A stretch of 28,040 nt of DNA. It comes from Methanocorpusculum sp. (GTDB lineage Archaea > Halobacteriota > Methanomicrobia > Methanomicrobiales > Methanocorpusculaceae). The number at the start of each line of letters is the position of its first letter. Within the stretch, counting starts at the first letter, position 1. A program made the position numbers and the translations under genes. Under the pieces are notes generated by a model that did no database searches, was not told the DNA's origin, and saw only the letters and a program-made list of their open reading frames with translations. This document shows, piece after piece, positions 6,797-14,619 of this stretch. The DNA is taken from NCBI GenBank assembly GCA_029987395.1, contig DALTVX010000055.1:1-28040 (forward strand), given 5' to 3'.

Positions 6797-7347
6797 TCGA
6801 CGCATACGGGAAGATTTTTGCAAATTCCGGTGTCGAGAGTATCGTGCCGAAGGATACGGTTCTTGGCGAGAACGCGGATGAGATCCTCGAAATGGTCTCC
6901 TGTTATGCATCGGACGGTAAAGTATTTTTCAAAAAAGGTGATCTGGTAAATGCGGCGGCCTCGTTTGCGTACGGCCATGGATGGCTGGACGCCGGACGAT
7001 ATCTCGGATATCTCGCCGGCTCTCCCTTTGCCCCGCCGGTAATCGATGAATCTCTTCCTGATTCTCTTGCCGGGCATCTGGATGAGAAGACCCATCGGTA
7101 TCAGAGGATGCTCACGAATGCATTGGATGGGGTCACCCCTTCACCAGACAAAGAGACCTTGATGTATGCTGCGGCATCCAGGATCCATGCAAAAGCCCAG
7201 TCGTATCTGAATCTGGGAGCAGAGCGTCTCCCAAACGATCTCATCAATGCTCTGGTGCTGTTTTCCTACGGATACGGCTGGTTAGACTGCGGTGTTCGTG
7301 CTGGTCTGTTTTCGATTTCCGGTGACCGGCATCTGTTCACCATCTAA
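6790..7347 (+). CDS. DUF357 family protein with two tandem repeats
   Basis: This 185-residue protein carries the DUF357 signature twice: about residues 30-75 (FFKKGDLVNAAASFAYGHGW, then LDAG) and about residues 125-172 (NDLINALVLFSYGYGWLDCG). DUF357 is an archaeal helical family without assigned biochemical function. Usual members carry one copy in under 100 residues as I recall, so this looks like an internal duplication. No membrane segment or metal motif is seen. It overlaps the end of diphthine synthase by 7 bases and is probably co-transcribed with it. Its stop overlaps by 4 bases the stop of the convergent aldehyde dehydrogenase gene. Confidence 0.8.
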   Translation: MLIDAYGKIFANSGVESIVPKDTVLGENADEILEMVSCYASDGKVFFKKGDLVNAAASFAYGHGWLDAGRYLGYLAGSPFAPPVIDESLPDSLAGHLDEKTHRYQRMLTNALDGVTPSPDKETLMYAAASRIHAKAQSYLNLGAERLPNDLINALVLFSYGYGWLDCGVRAGLFSISGDRHLFTI

Positions 7348-8687
7348 AACAGTCTCTTTCGCCACTTTTTTACGAGCTGCAGCGTTTTTTCTGTGTATGG
7401 GGGATACCGGAGAGCTGGATCGAGTATTGTACTCCTGATCACAACAGTTCGTTTTCTCGTGAATGTTTCAAGAGAATCCTTTCCGTGATATTTTCCCATC
7501 CCGCTTGTCCCGACCCCGCCGAAGGGTGCATTCTGGTTTGCTACCTGCATCATCACATCATTGATGCAGACACCCCCTGACTGGTGGTCCTCGAGAAGTG
7601 CATTGCAGAAGGTTTTGTTCGACGAGAAAATGTACAAGGCCAGCGGATCATGAATGATCTGGAGTTCAAGTTCATCCCTCCTCTCCCAAGTGAGGATCGG
7701 AAGGATCGACCCAAAGACCTCCTCCTGCATGATTTCGTCGGCAAGGCTTGCGGACAAAATCGTGGGCGCGATCTTTTTTTCTTTAGGGTCATGCTCTCCG
7801 GCCCGGAAAATATGGTTCTCCGGTGTTTCATATGAGACCAGACGGTCATATGCCTCTCTGGTGACGATTTTTCCGTAGTCGGAATTTGTTGCCGGATCAT
7901 CTCCATAGAGATTAAGGATCTCCAGTTTTAGTTTGCTCACGAGCTCGTCCCGGATGGAGTTTTGTACCAGCAGATAATCCGGGGCTATGCATGTCTGCCC
8001 GGCGTTTGCAAATTTTCCCCAGACGATTCGTTTTGCAGCCACAGAGATATTCGCCGTCTCATCAACGATACAGGCATTTTTTCCGCCAAGCTCCAAGGTG
8101 ACGGGTGTAAGATGCACCGCCGCTTTCTCTGCGATCAGTTTGCCTGTTTCTTTTCCGCCGGTGAAGAAGATGTAGTCATACTTTGCATCTAAATCGACCT
8201 CGTCCTCTACACTGACCCACTCCTGTGGAAAAACTTCAGCAAGGATCGTTCTGATGATCTTTCCAGTTTCCGGGGATCGTCGGGATGTTTTTCCCACGAC
8301 CACATTTCCTCCGGCGATGATGCCGGCAAGTGGGAGCATAAATAGATGGAATGGATAATTCCAGGGTGCAAGAAGAAGAACAAGACCCAACGGGTCATGA
8401 CGGATGTAGGTTTTCGCCGGGAAAAGAAGCAGAGGAGATTTTACCTTCTCGGGCTTCAGGAATTTTTTCGCATGCTTGAGCAGGTACTCGATCTCGTGAA
8501 GGACGGGGGCGATCTCAAATGCGTATGCCTCGAACGGACATTTTCCAAGATCAGTAAAAAGAGCGGCCGTGATCTCATCCTCATGGGCATAAATGGATGC
8601 CTGGAGTTTTTTCAGAGCAAGGATCCTGCGCTGTATCGGGAGGGTATTGCCGGCCTGAAAAAAATATCGATGAGCTTCAATGGACAT
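7344..8687 (-). CDS. NAD(P)-dependent aldehyde dehydrogenase
   Basis: The enzyme oxidises an aldehyde to the acid. In numbering from the ATG at 8687, the family motifs are APWNYP (Asn about 110), the general base Glu about 199 in LELGGK, and the catalytic Cys about 233 in NAGQTCIAPD, followed by the late EEVFGSILPI. Length (447) and the basic C-terminal tail KKWRKRLF resemble the ALDH3-like class that acts on medium-chain or aromatic aldehydes. The substrate cannot be told from the sequence. A GTG at 8696 gives 3 more residues. The ATG is preferred because a TATA-like element centred near 8712 would start transcription at about 8686, making it leaderless. The gene is monocistronic and convergent with the DUF357 gene. 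Confidence 0.93.
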   Translation of the reverse strand: MSIEAHRYFFQAGNTLPIQRRILALKKLQASIYAHEDEITAALFTDLGKCPFEAYAFEIAPVLHEIEYLLKHAKKFLKPEKVKSPLLLFPAKTYIRHDPLGLVLLLAPWNYPFHLFMLPLAGIIAGGNVVVGKTSRRSPETGKIIRTILAEVFPQEWVSVEDEVDLDAKYDYIFFTGGKETGKLIAEKAAVHLTPVTLELGGKNACIVDETANISVAAKRIVWGKFANAGQTCIAPDYLLVQNSIRDELVSKLKLEILNLYGDDPATNSDYGKIVTREAYDRLVSYETPENHIFRAGEHDPKEKKIAPTILSASLADEIMQEEVFGSILPILTWERRDELELQIIHDPLALYIFSSNKTFCNALLEDHQSGGVCINDVMMQVANQNAPFGGVGTSGMGKYHGKDSLETFTRKRTVVIRSTILDPALRYPPYTEKTLQLVKKWRKRLF

Positions 8688-8706
8688 ATGTTCCACTATG
8701 CTTCAC

Positions 8707-8717
8707 AAAAATAAAAA
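8707..8717 (-). promoter_or_regulatory. TATA-like promoter of the aldehyde dehydrogenase gene
   Basis: The minus strand reads CCCTTTTTATTTTTG here. Its centre lies about 25 bases before the ATG at 8687, the spacing expected of an archaeal TATA box with a leaderless transcript. Confidence 0.4.
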
Positions 8718-8766
8718 GGGGTATGTCATTTTCGAAGGATAATTATAATAATGATCGCGAACCGAT

Positions 8767-8794
8767 AAAAAAAAGTGGGAGTTTTTCTCCCCAC
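8767..8794 (-). terminator. Hairpin and T-tract terminator of the MFS gene
   Basis: On the minus strand GTGGGGAG (8794-8787), loop AAAAA, CTCCCAC (8781-8775) forms a stem with one bulge, followed directly by eight T residues (8774-8767). It stands 16 bases past the MFS stop. Confidence 0.7.
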
Positions 8795-8809
8795 ACTGAT
8801 TTTGCTTGC

Positions 8810-10396
8810 TTATGCCTTCTTTTTGGATCCTGCGGTCCAGGAAAGGATCATCGCAAGAACCAGGACAATGAGTGCCGCAATTATTGTTCCGTCCATCATC
8901 TGGAGGAATGACACGGCGTAGTTCTCCGAGACTCCTCCAAGGAAGATGTTTTTCAGGATGGAAACGATTCCTATCGAGATCGCCATTCCAAGCATTCTGG
9001 TGGTGGACAGGGTCCCGGAAGCCATGCCAAACTCCTGTTGGGTCACGGAGTTCATGATCGCTGTGCTGTTTGGTGTAACGAAGATCGCGATACCCACTCC
9101 AAAGAGTGCCTGAACTGCGATCATACTCCAGATAGCGGTTTCTGTACCGCAGGTGAGAAGCACGATCATTCCTATACTGATGATAAGCAGTCCTGTGGTG
9201 GTTGCGTACTTTGACGGGGCATGTTTGATGAGCCGGTCAAATGCGGTGAGGATCAGGGAACCGATACCAAATGCTGCGATACTTGCAGACAGGATCGCTC
9301 CGATCAGCCAGACCGGTTCAGCGGAGGCAGTACCCATAACGAATGCTCCAACCGTACCGATAACGGTCATGAGTATGCCGGATATGAGAAGCCATCTTGG
9401 CAGAAGGTGATCATAGAATCTTCCCGCAACGATCGTGAAGAGCACAAGGATCAGTCCCTGGGTGGTGACGATAAGAGCTCGTGGAAGTGCATCCGTGATC
9501 CCCCAGACGTTTGTCATGTAGAGAGAGACAAGGGAACCCATTGCATAGATCGCCACATAATACAGCAGGTTTGCGGAGTTGTTGAAGGTGAATCCTCTGT
9601 TACTGAGGATCAGATTGATTGGAACAAGGGGATTTTTATTCCTCTTTTCATAGAAGAAGAATGCTATCAGAAGCAGGATCCCGACGATAAGAAGTCCGAA
9701 TGCTTCTGTGTTGGGCTGTTTGGAAAATCCGTAAAGAGCAAATCCCATACCGACCATAAAGAGAATAGCTCCTACCCAGTCGTAACGGCCTTTGTCGCTT
9801 GGCTGATCACGTGGAATGAAGGGGAGAGCAAGGATAAAGGAAAGAAGTGCGATCGGACAGAGAATCAGATACACCATCGACCAGCCAAAAACATCTGTAA
9901 GGGCTCCGGCAAGCAGAGGTCCGGCGAGTTGTCCCATAAAAACACCCGTCATGGCAATACCAATGGCAGTTCCACGCAGTTCAACTTTGACTGCTGACGC
10001 AAGCAAAGCTATAGCGGTTCCAAACATCATCGCATTTCCAATGCCTTCGATTGCTCGCATCATCAGGACCATCTCGCCTGACGTTGACATTCCAACCCCA
10101 AGAGATCCTATCCCTAAGAGGAGAACACCGATGCAGAAGAACCACTTTTTGCTGAATTTATCAGCGAGCCTTGCCGCTGGAATAAGAAAGATCGTGGATG
10201 TCAGCAGATAGACTGTCAGGATCCAGCCGTAAAGGCCCCAGTAATCAGGGCCCATCGTATACCCAAGCCCGTTAAGCATATTTGGGAGGGCAATATTTGT
10301 CGCTTCTCCGATAAACGGGGGTAAAAAACAGGCAATTGCAACCGTGATTGCAATAATATACTGTTTTGCACTCAGACGTAATGTTTGCATATACAT
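8810..10396 (-). CDS. MFS drug-exporter-like permease (DHA2, 14 helices)
   Basis: The 528-residue protein is strongly hydrophobic with about 14 membrane segments, as in the EmrB/QacA (DHA2) group of proton-driven exporters. The loop ARLADKFSKKWFF after the second helix corresponds to MFS motif A. GVFMGQLAGPLLAGALTDVF in helix 5 corresponds to the antiporter motif C region. The likely role is efflux of toxic organic compounds; the substrate is unknown. No TetR- or MarR-type regulator is adjacent. Start ATG 10396 has no clear ribosome site; ATG 10390 is equally possible. The 66-base gap upstream contains ACTC/GAGT arms around six A residues (10444-10457), which on the minus strand is a small stem with a T6 loop, a possible end signal for the preceding gene. 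Confidence 0.92.
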   Translation of the reverse strand: MYMQTLRLSAKQYIIAITVAIACFLPPFIGEATNIALPNMLNGLGYTMGPDYWGLYGWILTVYLLTSTIFLIPAARLADKFSKKWFFCIGVLLLGIGSLGVGMSTSGEMVLMMRAIEGIGNAMMFGTAIALLASAVKVELRGTAIGIAMTGVFMGQLAGPLLAGALTDVFGWSMVYLILCPIALLSFILALPFIPRDQPSDKGRYDWVGAILFMVGMGFALYGFSKQPNTEAFGLLIVGILLLIAFFFYEKRNKNPLVPINLILSNRGFTFNNSANLLYYVAIYAMGSLVSLYMTNVWGITDALPRALIVTTQGLILVLFTIVAGRFYDHLLPRWLLISGILMTVIGTVGAFVMGTASAEPVWLIGAILSASIAAFGIGSLILTAFDRLIKHAPSKYATTTGLLIISIGMIVLLTCGTETAIWSMIAVQALFGVGIAIFVTPNSTAIMNSVTQQEFGMASGTLSTTRMLGMAISIGIVSILKNIFLGGVSENYAVSFLQMMDGTIIAALIVLVLAMILSWTAGSKKKA

Positions 10397-10462
10397 CTTT
10401 ATTGCTTTGGGATCGTATTAATGGATTACTATTTTGTGTTGATACTCAAAAAAGAGTTAATG

Positions 10463-11185
10463 CTAGATATTTTTGCGTGCTTCACTGATCATGTCGTCAG
10501 CACGTATCTCATCCAGGCCTGGTGCAAGAGATCGCCATTCGCTTTTGATTTCCCGTTCATCCAAGGGATCACGAAATTTCATCAAAGTTGTTACGGCACG
10601 CATGCAGGTTTTACAGAGGGGGACGGTGTTCTCCATATCCGAAGTTTCGCCGACTTTGAACTGCTGATGGGGGGTCGCACAGTCCGCTCCGCACAGGAAG
10701 CAGATGTTTGGGTGGTACCTCATCGCCTGTTTTTTCGGCTGCGGCTCTTCTGCAGGTATTCTTATAAGATGTTGGTCTTTGACGTTGGTCACGACCGAAG
10801 GCTGCTCTGGTTTTTCAAAGATATCATCGTGCGGTATATTTTCCAGATCATGGTTGTGTTTTTTTGTATCAAGAGTTTGGGTCTCATCTATGAACTCGTC
10901 ATTCATATCATATTCTGATTTTGTCGGGCGTGATTCCTTTGGTGATTTTTTCTGTCCAAAGATCCCGGAAAAAAGTCCTTTCTTTTTTGGTTTGTCAGAC
11001 TGCTCGCTTACGGTCAAAGCATCAATCCAGCCGTCAGATGCAGGCGAATGATCCATCTTGTCATAGACGCTCGATGAACCAGTATGGCCTACTGATCCAA
11101 GTATCGAATTATTTTTCTTTGCCTTAATTGGTTTTTCACAACTGATCGATCCGCCTAACGGATCAAACTCTTTTTTTCGTGCCAA
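10463..11185 (-). CDS. Hypothetical protein with C-terminal zinc-finger-like domain, TTG start
   Basis: The 240-residue protein has a long Lys/Ser/Asp-rich, probably disordered N-terminal region (1-155). A compact C-terminal domain follows with Cys162-x2-Cys165 and Cys191-x2-Cys194 (ICFLCGAD and PLCKTC); Cys169 is also near. Four cysteines in that spacing suggest a treble-clef or HNH-like zinc site, but I see no nuclease HNH residues. GLFSGIFGQKKSPKE at 70-84 may be a short binding element. I do not recognise the family. The start is TTG at 11185, supported by GAGGGAT 6-7 bases before it and the lack of an ATG until residue 44. It lies upstream of the MFS gene on the same strand, 66 bases away. 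Confidence 0.7.
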   Translation of the reverse strand: MARKKEFDPLGGSISCEKPIKAKKNNSILGSVGHTGSSSVYDKMDHSPASDGWIDALTVSEQSDKPKKKGLFSGIFGQKKSPKESRPTKSEYDMNDEFIDETQTLDTKKHNHDLENIPHDDIFEKPEQPSVVTNVKDQHLIRIPAEEPQPKKQAMRYHPNICFLCGADCATPHQQFKVGETSDMENTVPLCKTCMRAVTTLMKFRDPLDEREIKSEWRSLAPGLDEIRADDMISEARKNI

Positions 11186-11257
11186 ATAAATCCCTCAACG
11201 TATATGAAATATATACCCATCCGATATTAATAACTCTCTCTCTCTCTTTTTTAGCCA

Positions 11258-11281
11258 TTTAGTTAACTAAATCTATTATAC
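11258..11281 (+). promoter_or_regulatory. Palindromic operator next to the TATA box of the Fec-type operon
   Basis: TTTAGTTAACTAAA (11258-11271) is a perfect 14-base palindrome with TTAG/CTAA half-sites. The TATA-like ATTATACAT follows at once (about 11275-11283), and the permease ATG is at 11338. A palindrome abutting the TATA/BRE region is where a repressor would block transcription. Iron uptake genes and the TTAG half-site make a DtxR-type regulator, such as the one at 3404-4102, a candidate. A CT dinucleotide run lies just upstream (11235-11247). Confidence 0.5.
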
Positions 11282-11337
11282 ATTCTATGGTTAATTAGAT
11301 GCAATTAATAACCGTGGAAAAGTAATTTGTATGACGC

Positions 11338-12384
11338 ATGCGCGATACGACCAAAACCCCCAAGATCCAGGATAGGAATCTACCGAATTATAAACTTCGT
11401 TTCGTTCTTCTCATACTTGCCGCACTGGTCTGTATTTTGGTCTCATTTGGTGTTGGAAGATTCTCTATCTCACTGTATGATGTCATCCTGATTTTTTTAT
11501 CGCATATTTTTCCGATCCCCGAAACATGGGATTATGCGATGTACAGTGTTGTCATCAACATCCGGCTACCAAGGATCATAGCGGCGCTCCTTGTAGGGGC
11601 GGCGCTTTCAACCGCCGGTGCCGCATATCAGGGGATATTTCAAAACCCGTTAGTCTCGCCAGATATCCTTGGAGCTTCAGCTGGTGCGGGTTTTGGGGCG
11701 GCTCTCGCGATCTATCTCTCGCTTGGCAGCGGCATGGTCACGATCCTTGCCTTTGTCGGTGGTCTTATCGCGGTAATGGTTGCCTATTTGGTCAGTCGAT
11801 TGACGAAAGGCAGCGCGACCCTTAGCATGGTCCTTGCCGGAATTTTAGTGGGGAGTTTATTTTCCGCATCAATATCTTATATCAAACTGGTGGCCGATAC
11901 GACCGATCAGCTTCCGGAGATAACCTATTGGTTGATGGGCGGGCTTGGCGGTCTCAAGATGAATGATGTGCTATTTGCCGGCGTCATCATCTTCCTTGGG
12001 ATCCTGCCGATATTTCTTGTCCGCTGGCGAATGAATGTTCTCACTCTTGGCGAGGATGAGGCGAAGAGTCTTGGGGTCAATACCCACAGACTTCGTCTTA
12101 TGATCATCATCTGCGCTACCTTGATAACGGCGGTTGCAGTTTCAATTTCCGGTATCATTGGATGGGTCGGTCTTGTTATTCCGCATTTTTGCCGGATGAT
12201 TTTTGGCTATGATTATCGAAAGATCATTCCCGCAGCTATTATTCTGGGTGGAGGTTTCCTTCTCCTCGTGGATGACTTTGCCAGAAATATCTCCACGACC
12301 GAGGTCCCGATCGGGATCTTGACCGCATTTGTCGGGGCGCCGATCTTTGCTTATCTACTGATCATGGGGGGCAAACGATCATGA
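11338..12384 (+). CDS. FecCD/BtuC-family ABC transporter permease
   Basis: The 348-residue integral membrane protein has the FecCD/BtuC fold of iron-siderophore, heme and cobalamin importers. Diagnostic segments are RLPRIIAALLVGAALSTAGA, YQGIFQNPLVSPDILGASAG, the coupling-helix region LGEDEAKSLGVN and the late SISGIIGWVGLVIPHF. About 9-10 membrane helices are expected. It should form a dimer with two copies of the ATPase encoded next, which overlaps it by 4 bases. No substrate-binding protein gene is in the window, so specificity (iron chelate or corrinoid) cannot be assigned; the operator upstream favours iron. ATG 11331 is out of frame, so 11338 is used. Confidence 0.92.
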   Translation: MRDTTKTPKIQDRNLPNYKLRFVLLILAALVCILVSFGVGRFSISLYDVILIFLSHIFPIPETWDYAMYSVVINIRLPRIIAALLVGAALSTAGAAYQGIFQNPLVSPDILGASAGAGFGAALAIYLSLGSGMVTILAFVGGLIAVMVAYLVSRLTKGSATLSMVLAGILVGSLFSASISYIKLVADTTDQLPEITYWLMGGLGGLKMNDVLFAGVIIFLGILPIFLVRWRMNVLTLGEDEAKSLGVNTHRLRLMIIICATLITAVAVSISGIIGWVGLVIPHFCRMIFGYDYRKIIPAAIILGGGFLLLVDDFARNISTTEVPIGILTAFVGAPIFAYLLIMGGKRS

Positions 12385-13187
12385 GTGTCACGGTAAAAAA
12401 TCTGAGTTTTTCCTATGGAAAAAAACTGCCGTTGGTGCTGGATAACATCTCTTTTTCCGCGAAAGACGGTGATCTTCTCGCTGTTCTAGGTCCAAACGGT
12501 GTAGGAAAAAGCACCATGTTTCGCTGTATGTTAGGGTTTTTAGAAAAATATACCGGCGAAATTTTCCTTAACGATATCGATATCAGGACCCTGACACATA
12601 AGCAGATCGCGAAAAAGATCGCGTATATCCCTCAGTCCACTCACCCGGTGTTCAACTACCCTGTTCTGGATGTGGTTCTGATGGGTCTTACCAATCAACT
12701 TCGTCTTTTATCTGCGCCAAATCAGACTCATATCGACGAGGCATATGCCGCGATGCAAAGTCTGGGGATTGGCCATCTGCGTGACGCTGGGTATGGTGAG
12801 ATCAGCGGCGGAGAACGCCAGCTTGCTCTTATTGCCCGGGCACTTGTCCAAAAAGCGAAGATCCTTATCATGGATGAACCCACCGCAAATCTCGATTACG
12901 GGAATCAATTTCGGGTGATGTGCCGTATAGCGGATCTTGCCAAAGAAGGGTACATCATCATCCTCTCCACCCACAATCCGGATCATGCTTTTCTGTACGC
13001 AAATCGTGTGATGATGATCCAAAATGGAAAAGTGATAGCAGAAGGAGCACCTGATGATGTTCTGGATGAAAAACTGATCAAGGATGTGTATGGCGTGGAT
13101 GTCCATATCGAAGAGTTCCAGTCAAAAAGACGTCATCACAAACTCTGTGTTCCGATAGAGGGCGGAGCACAAAGCGAAGAAAAATAG
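12381..13187 (+). CDS. FecE/BtuD-type ABC transporter ATPase
   Basis: The 268-residue ATPase drives the permease before it. Walker A is GPNGVGKST (37-45), the Q-loop Gln85 (IPQSTHP), the signature ISGGERQ (141-147), Walker B ILIMDEP (161-167) and the switch His198 (STHNPDHA). These match the iron-chelate/B12 ATPase subfamily. The last 20 residues are basic then polar (SKRRHHK). The start ATG overlaps the permease stop. The operon ends at a hairpin and T-tract 20 bases after the stop. Confidence 0.93.
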   Translation: MSVTVKNLSFSYGKKLPLVLDNISFSAKDGDLLAVLGPNGVGKSTMFRCMLGFLEKYTGEIFLNDIDIRTLTHKQIAKKIAYIPQSTHPVFNYPVLDVVLMGLTNQLRLLSAPNQTHIDEAYAAMQSLGIGHLRDAGYGEISGGERQLALIARALVQKAKILIMDEPTANLDYGNQFRVMCRIADLAKEGYIIILSTHNPDHAFLYANRVMMIQNGKVIAEGAPDDVLDEKLIKDVYGVDVHIEEFQSKRRHHKLCVPIEGGAQSEEK

Positions 13188-13205
13188 AATCGATAAAAAT
13201 AAACT

Positions 13206-13227
13206 GGAACGTATGTTCCCGTTTTTT
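13206..13227. terminator. Hairpin terminator between convergent genes, probably bidirectional
   Basis: GGAAC (13206-13210), loop GTAT, GTTCC (13215-13219), then CG and six T residues (13222-13227) end the Fec-type operon on the plus strand. On the minus strand the same hairpin is followed by AGTTTATTTTTATC, which could end the methanogenesis marker operon. AGAATCGAT occurs on both sides of the hairpin. Confidence 0.65.
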
Positions 13228-13242
13228 GATCAGAATCGATTT

Positions 13243-13677
13243 TTATTGCAGGGCACAGGTCCCTGCACATGGCTCCTTTTCAGGAACAACCAAACGATAC
13301 GCATTTGCAAGGACAGATGAGTTTGCAAGAAGCCCTGCGACCAAAACAGCCTCCAATATTTCTTCATTGGTTACCCCCATCTTTTTTGCGACCTGCATAT
13401 GGTACGTCGTACAGTGGTCACACCGTAACGCCGCACCTACGGCAAGACTGATGAGTTCTACGGTCTTTGGAGGAAGAGCTCCAGCCGAAGTTACTGCATT
13501 TTTATAGAGCAGATGTGCGATCAGCGCTTGGGGATTGTCCTCAAGTTTTTGATAAATAAGGGGAGATGTCCCAAATTCCTCTTCGATCTGTGCAAGCCAA
13601 TCAGCAGCGGTCTTTTTTGCACCTTTGGTCTGTACTTCGCTGATTGCCTCCTCAAATTTTTTATCGATTCCTGCCAT
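13243..13677 (-). CDS. AhpD-like (carboxymuconolactone decarboxylase family) thiol protein
   Basis: The 144-residue protein has the AhpD active-site arrangement: Glu74, Cys86-x2-Cys89 (CDHC) and His93, with the same spacings as Glu118, Cys130, Cys133 and His137 of mycobacterial AhpD. AhpD-type proteins are thiol-disulfide enzymes or adaptors of peroxide defence. A second pair, Cys137 and Cys141 (CAGTC), sits near the C-terminus. The gene starts 3 bases after the stop of marker 7 and is the last gene of the Mcr activation string, so it is almost certainly co-transcribed. A role in handling thiols, or oxidative damage of Mcr or its activation factors, is an inference from position. A general peroxidase partner encoded elsewhere is the alternative. 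Confidence 0.85.
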   Translation of the reverse strand: MAGIDKKFEEAISEVQTKGAKKTAADWLAQIEEEFGTSPLIYQKLEDNPQALIAHLLYKNAVTSAGALPPKTVELISLAVGAALRCDHCTTYHMQVAKKMGVTNEEILEAVLVAGLLANSSVLANAYRLVVPEKEPCAGTCALQ

Positions 13678-13680
13678 GAT

Positions 13681-14619
13681 CTACACAACTATGTTAGTTT
13701 CAGAAAGCGGGCGGATGCGAATCAGAATATAATTTCGCATGCGTGAAGGCAAAACATCTGCGACATCGCCGACTTTTACCTCATCTTCGATCACGAGATC
13801 ACGTATTTTCTGTGCGTAATCCGGGTAAGCCAATTTGATTCGAAGCCCATTCAGCTGGACCGCTATCGGGCATGGAGAATAGACCTCCTCGATCTCCGGA
13901 AGTTCCTGTTTGATGAGGGCCTGGATCCTGGCGGGAGAGACCGAGAGCGGATCGTTTGCGATCTCCTGACGGCGTGCTTCCACAACTTTTTGTACCTCTT
14001 CGACCACCATATCGAGTCGGTGTATGTCAGCCTCGGTCTGGGTCCTGTGCATAAATCTTCCAAGTCCCCCTACGTACCCTGCAACAGGCGGATCGGTCTG
14101 TTTTTCCAGGATCTCTCTTTCGGGCCCACCGGTCAGAATGATCGGGACGGTGACGCCGTATCGAAACTTTGGGAACTTCTTTTCAATACAAGTGGCAAAG
14201 TTGCCAAGGACGAAGATCGCCAGATCATGCTCATTTATTAAATCGCGTTCCTCGTCATTCATCTGGGCGATCCGTTTGCCAAATCCGCGTGACATACCAA
14301 GCATGTTTGTTTTCGAGCCTTTGCTTCGCAGATACTCGGCAACATCGCATGCTGAATGCGGGAGGTGATGAATCTCCAAACTCGGAATCACCACCGCTAT
14401 TTCCGTACCTACCAGCGGGGATTCTTGGATCTCTCCTGCAAGAGGCCGGGAGAACTCGATGAGATGTTTGATGTCCTCCTTTGGCATAAGGACCTGGAGA
14501 ATGACATCACTTGCAATATTATGTCGCTGGACGATATGTCCGCCAAGATCCTCGATGTAGTCAATGACCTCATCAAGACGGTACACCCCTCCTTTGTAGG
14601 TGATCGGTACAAGGATCAT
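13681..14619 (-). CDS. Methanogenesis marker protein 7
   Basis: The 312-residue protein begins MILVPITYKGGVYRLDEVID, as in methanogenesis marker 7, a family restricted to organisms with methyl-coenzyme M reductase. The length is normal. Two cysteines stand out, Cys91 (HSACD) and Cys144 (FATC), the latter near a Gly-rich ILTGGPE segment. Published work on the ATP-dependent activation complex of Mcr places this protein with component A2 and markers 3 and 17; the complex carries unusual iron-sulfur clusters. Its exact step is not established from sequence. The gene overlaps marker 17 by 4 bases. Confidence 0.88.
   Translation of the reverse strand: MILVPITYKGGVYRLDEVIDYIEDLGGHIVQRHNIASDVILQVLMPKEDIKHLIEFSRPLAGEIQESPLVGTEIAVVIPSLEIHHLPHSACDVAEYLRSKGSKTNMLGMSRGFGKRIAQMNDEERDLINEHDLAIFVLGNFATCIEKKFPKFRYGVTVPIILTGGPEREILEKQTDPPVAGYVGGLGRFMHRTQTEADIHRLDMVVEEVQKVVEARRQEIANDPLSVSPARIQALIKQELPEIEEVYSPCPIAVQLNGLRIKLAYPDYAQKIRDLVIEDEVKVGDVADVLPSRMRNYILIRIRPLSETNIVV

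Noticed and set aside
7344..7347. Overlap of the stop codons of two convergent genes
   Set aside because: Real but ordinary for compact genomes; no functional claim made.
9221..9997. A 258-codon plus-strand frame inside the MFS gene
   Set aside because: Highly polar, Lys/Asp/Cys-rich translation typical of the antisense of a membrane protein gene; the MFS reading is clear.
11235..11247. CT dinucleotide run upstream of the Fec-type operon
   Set aside because: Short simple repeat; it could affect expression by slippage but there is no evidence, and it lies upstream of the palindrome and TATA element.
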